Below are positions 60,666 to 64,000 of a stretch of 64,000 bases of DNA, piece after piece. This DNA comes from Entomospira culicis. Its GTDB lineage: Bacteria > Spirochaetota > Spirochaetia > WRBN01. The notes under the pieces are model-generated. The model searched no databases. It saw only the letters and a program-made list of their open reading frames with translations, and was not told the origin of the DNA. A program made the position numbers and the translations under genes. How positions within the stretch are numbered: position 1 is the first letter of the stretch; every line of letters starts with the position of its first letter. Where the stretch lies: assembly GCF_028748145.1 (NCBI RefSeq), contig NZ_CP118181.1:124001-188000 (forward strand), in the 5' to 3' direction.

Positions 60666-63227
60666 TTAGAGTTGAAGGGCTTGGGTAACCACGTGTTTGA
60701 CTTCCTCTTCGGTCTCACAGGCGAGGGCTTTTTGCGCCACGGCCTGTAGCTCTTTGAGGGAGTGTTTGCGCATGAGCGCCTTGATTTGTGGCACTGATAC
60801 GCCCGAACAGGCTAGCTCATCGACACCAAGACCAATAAAAACGGCCGCGGTGATGGGGTCAGAGGCAGCTCCTCCACAGACGGCGACATGCGTATTATGC
60901 TTTTTCGCACCTTCGCATAAGAGGCGGATTTGGTGCAGAACCGCAGGGTTTGCGGCGCTCGCCTCGGAGGCAAGGCGTGAGTGGGTGCGATCCATCGCCA
61001 TGGTGTATTGGGTGAGGTCGTTGCTTCCCACACTAAAGAAGTCGACATGACGGGCGAATTGCTCGCTCATCGCACAGACGGCAGGAGTTTCCGCCATGAT
61101 ACCAAGCTTAGGTAAATCGTTTGTGTTGATGCCGAGTTTTTTTGCCTCATCGTGCATAATTTCACGCACCATGTCTACCTCTTTCATGACGGCAATCATT
61201 GGAATCATGATGTGTAATTTATTGTAGGGTTTACACTTGAGTAACGCGCGAAGTTGGGTGCGAAGGAGATCTTCATTATCGATAAAGAGGCGTACGCCAC
61301 GAATACCAAGGAGCGGATTCTCCTCAGGAGCGGCGCGTACATAGGAGATGGGCTTATCGCCACCAGCATCGAGCAGGCGAACTACCGCGTGATGACCTTC
61401 ACCCGTAACATCGAGGATGGGTTGGTAGATAGCGATCTGCTCTTCTTCGGAGGGAGCTTTGGCGCGATCGTGAAAGAGAAACTCACTGCGCACGAGTCCA
61501 AAGCCTTCAGCTCCGCGCTCGATAGCAATTTTCGCTTCGGATACGTCGGAGATATTACCCGAAATTTGGACGGTATGTCTGTCGGTGGTGGTAGCTGGTT
61601 GGTGCGCATTCGCAAGATTTTGCTCACGGATTTGCGCGCTCTTGGTGGCCTCGTCTTTGTAGCGATTCAGCGTTTCTGGGGATGGATCGACAATGAGCTC
61701 GCCCTTTTGCGCATCGATGATGATGGTTGTGCCATTTTTAATCGAGGTGAGGCTCTTGGGCGCACCATAAAGGCTAGGAATACCACGGTTACGCATCATG
61801 ATGGCAGCATGACCGGTGGGCGTACCAAGGATGGTGGTGGTGCCGATGACGTTGGCGGTCATACGACCGATATCGCTGGGGAAGAACTCTTCGGTGAGGA
61901 CGATGGCATTCTCTGGATAGACCACTTGCTCGTCATCACCAAGAATAAGGGTGAGCACGCGTCTAGCGACATCCTTTACATCGGCAGCACGGGCGGCCAA
62001 GTACTCGTTTTCGCTGGCGGCGAGCTCTTTGGCGTTCTTCTCGGTAATTTGATGCCAACTCCAAGCGGCATTTTTTCCCGTAGCGATAAGCTCTTCGGTC
62101 TCATCGACAAAAGAGGGATCGGTGAGGAAGGCGAGGTGCGCTTCGAGGATCTCTTTGCCTTCGCTGTCGGCTTCTGCCATTTCGGCTTGAATATTTGCTT
62201 CTGATTTTTTTAGTGCATTGCGTAAAAATTGAACCTCTTCCTCCACCGAGCCGATGATATTTGGCTCAAGCCCTAAATCTTCGTGCTTGAGGATAAAGGC
62301 ATTGCCGATGGCAAGACCTGGGCTGGCGATGTGTAGCGATAATTTACTCTCGCCTGAGGTTTTGATCGCTTGTTGGCTGGTGTCAAAGTCTTGCTTGACG
62401 AGCGCGGGCTCTTCTTTGTGTGCAGGCGCGGTGTTGGTTTTAGATGCGCCGCCAAAACCACTAATATCTTCACCAAGACCTGCATTGATTGCATCAATCA
62501 TTGGTTTAAAATCAGCTTCACTGGGAGCTTGGATACGGATTTTATCGCCCGATGCAACGCCTAAGCCCATGATGGCGGTGGTTGATTTCCCGTCGGCAGA
62601 TTTGCCTTTTTCATGCTCGATGACGACCGATCCCGTTACTTGCTGGGCGAGATTGACCAAACGAGCGGTGGGGCGCGCGTGTAGACCCGTAGGATTTTTG
62701 ACGACAATCCAGTCGGAAGTTACCAATGGCGCATCGCTAGTCGCACTCTCCTGTTGGGCGAGGGCGGCCGATTCTTCGATGGAGAAGAGCGGACTTTCTG
62801 CTTTGACCGAGCCATTAGAGAGATCTTTAACGACAGCTTTGGGGCGATTGATGACAATGATCATGATGTAGTCGGAGAGTTGACGCGAGCGAATGAGATC
62901 GTAGTTTACGACAATGAGCGGTTGTCCTGCCTTGACGACCGAACCCTCTTTGATGCGTTTGGTTTTAAAGCCTTTACCCTGAAGCGAGACGGTGTCGACA
63001 CCGATGTGTACGAGAACCTCAAGGCCTGTTTGAAAGTCTTCGATGGTGAAGGCGTGCAGGCTGGGATTGAGCGTCTTGATGGTGCCACTAATGGGAGAGC
63101 AGACTTCGCCTTTCTTGCCATCGGGCACAATAATGATGCCATCGCCAAGCATTTTGTTGGCAAAAACAGGGTCGGGAGCGTCTTTGATAGGTAAAACTTT
63201 ACCGGTTGCGGGTGCTAAAAAAATCAT
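60666..63227 (-). CDS. EIIA-HPr-EI fusion (PTS phosphoenolpyruvate phosphotransferase)
   Basis: 853 residues from ATG 63227 (GGAGGA 4-5 nt upstream). The domain order is EIIA-Glc (1-~150, active His74 in VLVHIG and partner His58), HPr (~170-255, His183 in GLHARPTA and a Ser at the Ser46 position, Ser216 in GKSTTA), then Enzyme I (~298-853, His473 in GTPTGHAAI, with VRLLDAGGDK, the PEP-binding TETPAVC-like MAETPAVCAM, and VCGGAASDP). It passes phosphate from PEP through its own HPr to EIIA domains. A single protein carries three PTS steps, so no separate EI or HPr gene is required. Preceded by its own promoter and leader hairpins. Confidence 0.92.
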   Translation of the reverse strand: MIFLAPATGKVLPIKDAPDPVFANKMLGDGIIIVPDGKKGEVCSPISGTIKTLNPSLHAFTIEDFQTGLEVLVHIGVDTVSLQGKGFKTKRIKEGSVVKAGQPLIVVNYDLIRSRQLSDYIMIIVINRPKAVVKDLSNGSVKAESPLFSIEESAALAQQESATSDAPLVTSDWIVVKNPTGLHARPTARLVNLAQQVTGSVVIEHEKGKSADGKSTTAIMGLGVASGDKIRIQAPSEADFKPMIDAINAGLGEDISGFGGASKTNTAPAHKEEPALVKQDFDTSQQAIKTSGESKLSLHIASPGLAIGNAFILKHEDLGLEPNIIGSVEEEVQFLRNALKKSEANIQAEMAEADSEGKEILEAHLAFLTDPSFVDETEELIATGKNAAWSWHQITEKNAKELAASENEYLAARAADVKDVARRVLTLILGDDEQVVYPENAIVLTEEFFPSDIGRMTANVIGTTTILGTPTGHAAIMMRNRGIPSLYGAPKSLTSIKNGTTIIIDAQKGELIVDPSPETLNRYKDEATKSAQIREQNLANAHQPATTTDRHTVQISGNISDVSEAKIAIERGAEGFGLVRSEFLFHDRAKAPSEEEQIAIYQPILDVTGEGHHAVVRLLDAGGDKPISYVRAAPEENPLLGIRGVRLFIDNEDLLRTQLRALLKCKPYNKLHIMIPMIAVMKEVDMVREIMHDEAKKLGINTNDLPKLGIMAETPAVCAMSEQFARHVDFFSVGSNDLTQYTMAMDRTHSRLASEASAANPAVLHQIRLLCEGAKKHNTHVAVCGGAASDPITAAVFIGLGVDELACSGVSVPQIKALMRKHSLKELQAVAQKALACETEEEVKHVVTQALQL

Positions 63228-63234
63228 ATATCCT

Positions 63235-63275
63235 CCAACGGTTGGCTCTATGAACCCCAAAAGAACTCATAGAGC
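63235..63275 (-). promoter_or_regulatory. competing hairpins in the leader of the PTS fusion gene
   Basis: A perfect 9-bp pair, GCTCTATGA (63245-63253) and TCATAGAGC (63267-63275), with a 13-nt loop. Next to it, CCAAC (63235-63239) and GTTGG (63241-63245) can form a small hairpin that covers part of the Shine-Dalgarno (63231-63236). Base 63245 belongs to both, so they are partly exclusive. Confidence 0.45.
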
Positions 63276-63344
63276 ACCATTATTTATTTAAAATAAATTT
63301 ATCAACATCTACTTTTAGGCACAAAACGATACATACTCATGTAG

Positions 63345-63374
63345 AGTATACCGCAAAAGGGGGTATTTAGTCAA
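63345..63374 (-). promoter_or_regulatory. promoter of the PTS fusion gene
   Basis: On the minus strand: TTGACT (63374-63369), an 18-bp spacer, and TATACT (63350-63345), giving a leader of about 110 nt. Confidence 0.7.
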
Positions 63375-63403
63375 ATCATCTATTATACAAAAGCGTGAAT
63401 GTA

Positions 63404-63434
63404 CTCTTTTTAAGGATGATCGATCTAAAAAGAG
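63404..63434 (-). terminator. hairpin after the EIIA gene
   Basis: CTCTTTTTA (63404-63412), 13-nt loop, TAAAAAGAG (63426-63434): a perfect 9-bp stem just beyond the stop of the EIIA gene. No long T-run follows on the minus strand, so it is only a possible terminator or processing site. Confidence 0.4.
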
Positions 63435-63439
63435 ACCTT

Positions 63440-63895
63440 TTAACGTACGCTGTAGAGGAGATCTTGATGAGTTACGGTACGGTAGGGCGTGGGGGCAAAG
63501 ACCATCTCTTTGGTGGTGTTGGTGATGATGACAAAGACGGTGTTGTCGGTGGCGTAGGCTTTGATGTATTTAAAATCTACCTCCATAAGGGGTTGCCCGA
63601 CCTCTACATTCTCCCCGGCTTTGCAGAGCATTTTGAAGCCCTCGCCGTTGAGATCGACAGTATCAACGCCCACATGTACTAAGACATCCAAGCCATCTTC
63701 GGAGGTGATGGCAAGTGCGTGATTTTGCCCATTAACTACGGCGATGCGTCCGGTTACGGGGGAGTGAATGATCTTTGCTTGTTTATCGGGTTCAATGGCG
63801 TAACCATCACCTAACATCTTTTCGGAAAAAACGGGGTCAACGGTATCTTCTAGCGCTAAGGCCTTACCACTGACAGGTGCATACACTGATTTCAT
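63440..63895 (-). CDS. crr: EIIA-Glc-type PTS protein
   Basis: 151 residues, a single EIIA-Glc domain without EIIB or EIIC. The active-site His74 is in VLVHVGVDTV and partner His59 in NHALAI, at the spacing of E. coli IIA-Glc (75/90). It can take phosphate from HPr and either feed a sugar permease or act as a regulator. GAGGAGACATT precedes the ATG. It lies 27 nt downstream of another EIIA gene, so EIIA genes occur in tandem, beside a third EIIA domain in the fusion protein. Confidence 0.88.
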   Translation of the reverse strand: MKSVYAPVSGKALALEDTVDPVFSEKMLGDGYAIEPDKQAKIIHSPVTGRIAVVNGQNHALAITSEDGLDVLVHVGVDTVDLNGEGFKMLCKAGENVEVGQPLMEVDFKYIKAYATDNTVFVIITNTTKEMVFAPTPYRTVTHQDLLYSVR

Positions 63896-63922
63896 AATGT
63901 CTCCTCTTCCTCACTTTTTTAT

Positions 63923-64000
63923 TTATTCCACAGTAAATAATAGATCGCCAGATTTTACTCCCTCTCGATGAGACGCGGGCGTAAAGACCATCGTATCGCT
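63923..64000 (-). CDS. second EIIA-type PTS protein (cut by window end)
   Basis: Only the last 25 residues are present: SDTMVFTPASHREGVKSGDL, then LFTVE. They align with the end of the neighbouring EIIA (TTKEMVFAPTPYRTV...QDLLYSVR), so this is a tandem EIIA paralogue whose start lies beyond the window. It is too short to appear as a normal ORF. Confidence 0.75.
   Translation of the reverse strand, partial: SDTMVFTPASHREGVKSGDLLFTVE

Noticed and set aside
61254-62204. 316-codon plus-strand ORF inside the PTS fusion gene
   Set aside because: It is antisense to a gene whose PTS motifs are all intact, and no domain is recognisable in it.
62254-62871. 205-codon plus-strand ORF inside the PTS fusion gene
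   Set aside because: Antisense shadow with biased composition (Ala, Ser, Leu) and no Shine-Dalgarno.

Overview
The window looks like chromosomal DNA from a spirochaete. The evidence is a class I (archaeal-type) lysyl-tRNA synthetase, an LptD-like outer-membrane protein, a CdaA-type di-AMP cyclase, a PTS reduced to general and IIA components in what is visible, many signal-peptide proteins and lipoproteins, and the order dnaG-rpoD-zinc ribbon protein-rnpB-TPR protein-mreBCD-mrdA-rodA. From memory that order resembles Treponema, but I could not compare it here. The genus cannot be fixed from the window. No prophage, insertion sequence, CRISPR array or rRNA operon is visible.

Layout. 1-4430 (+): end of an unknown gene, a SPOR-domain protein with perfect 90-bp repeats, cdaA, hpt and an RsmB/NOP-type methyltransferase. 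4450-7921 (-): HAD phosphatase, AI-2E-family permease and lysS. 7992-17105 (+): lptD, L-serine dehydratase, a large unknown protein and two tandem M20C dipeptidases. 17163-32480 (+): the dnaG-rpoD operon, rnpB, the cell-shape operon (mreBCD, PBP2, RodA), cmk, rpsA, a TPR protein and a lipoprotein. 32477-34159 (-): three small exported proteins. 34291-47907 (+): holA, a lipoprotein, two paralogous outer-membrane proteins flanking a lysozyme-like secreted protein, tRNA-Pro(UGG), a P-loop/Asp23 fusion, two secreted degenerate-peptidase-like proteins, a large membrane protein, a YycJ-type MBL hydrolase and a calcium-loop protein. 47984-50208: ferredoxin, tRNA-Gln(CUG), a secreted protein, a DNA cytosine methyltransferase and tRNA-Pro(GGG). 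50249-56642: a Lon-like protease without a Walker A motif, an acyltransferase, a lone HsdR-N-like nuclease and aspS. 56822-64000: an unusual HPr, CtpA-type protease, rsmE, a WecG-type glycosyltransferase, a small membrane protein, an EIIA-HPr-EI fusion and two further EIIA genes (one cut by the window end).

How the genes work together. The core is envelope building (elongasome, LptD, exported proteins, CtpA, di-AMP signalling) mixed with information processing (primase, sigma factor, RNase P, S1, two tRNA synthetases, clamp-loader delta) and a PTS phosphorylation chain with several alternative carriers. Promoters are often close to consensus (TTGACA, 17 bp, TATAAT-like). Several genes (lysS, the Lon-like protease, the acyltransferase, ctpA and the calcium-loop protein) have the -10 box only 6-10 nt before the start codon and no Shine-Dalgarno sequence, which suggests leaderless mRNAs.

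The more unusual points are the Lon-like protease that seems to have lost ATP binding, an HPr with Glu at the position of regulatory Ser46, the P-loop/Asp23 fusion, the lysozyme-like protein between paired outer-membrane proteins, nested hairpins in two leaders, and short leader ORFs before sdaA and dnaG. I do not see one clear new multi-gene system. The best candidates are the envelope cluster at 36347-46651 and the PTS set at the right end.
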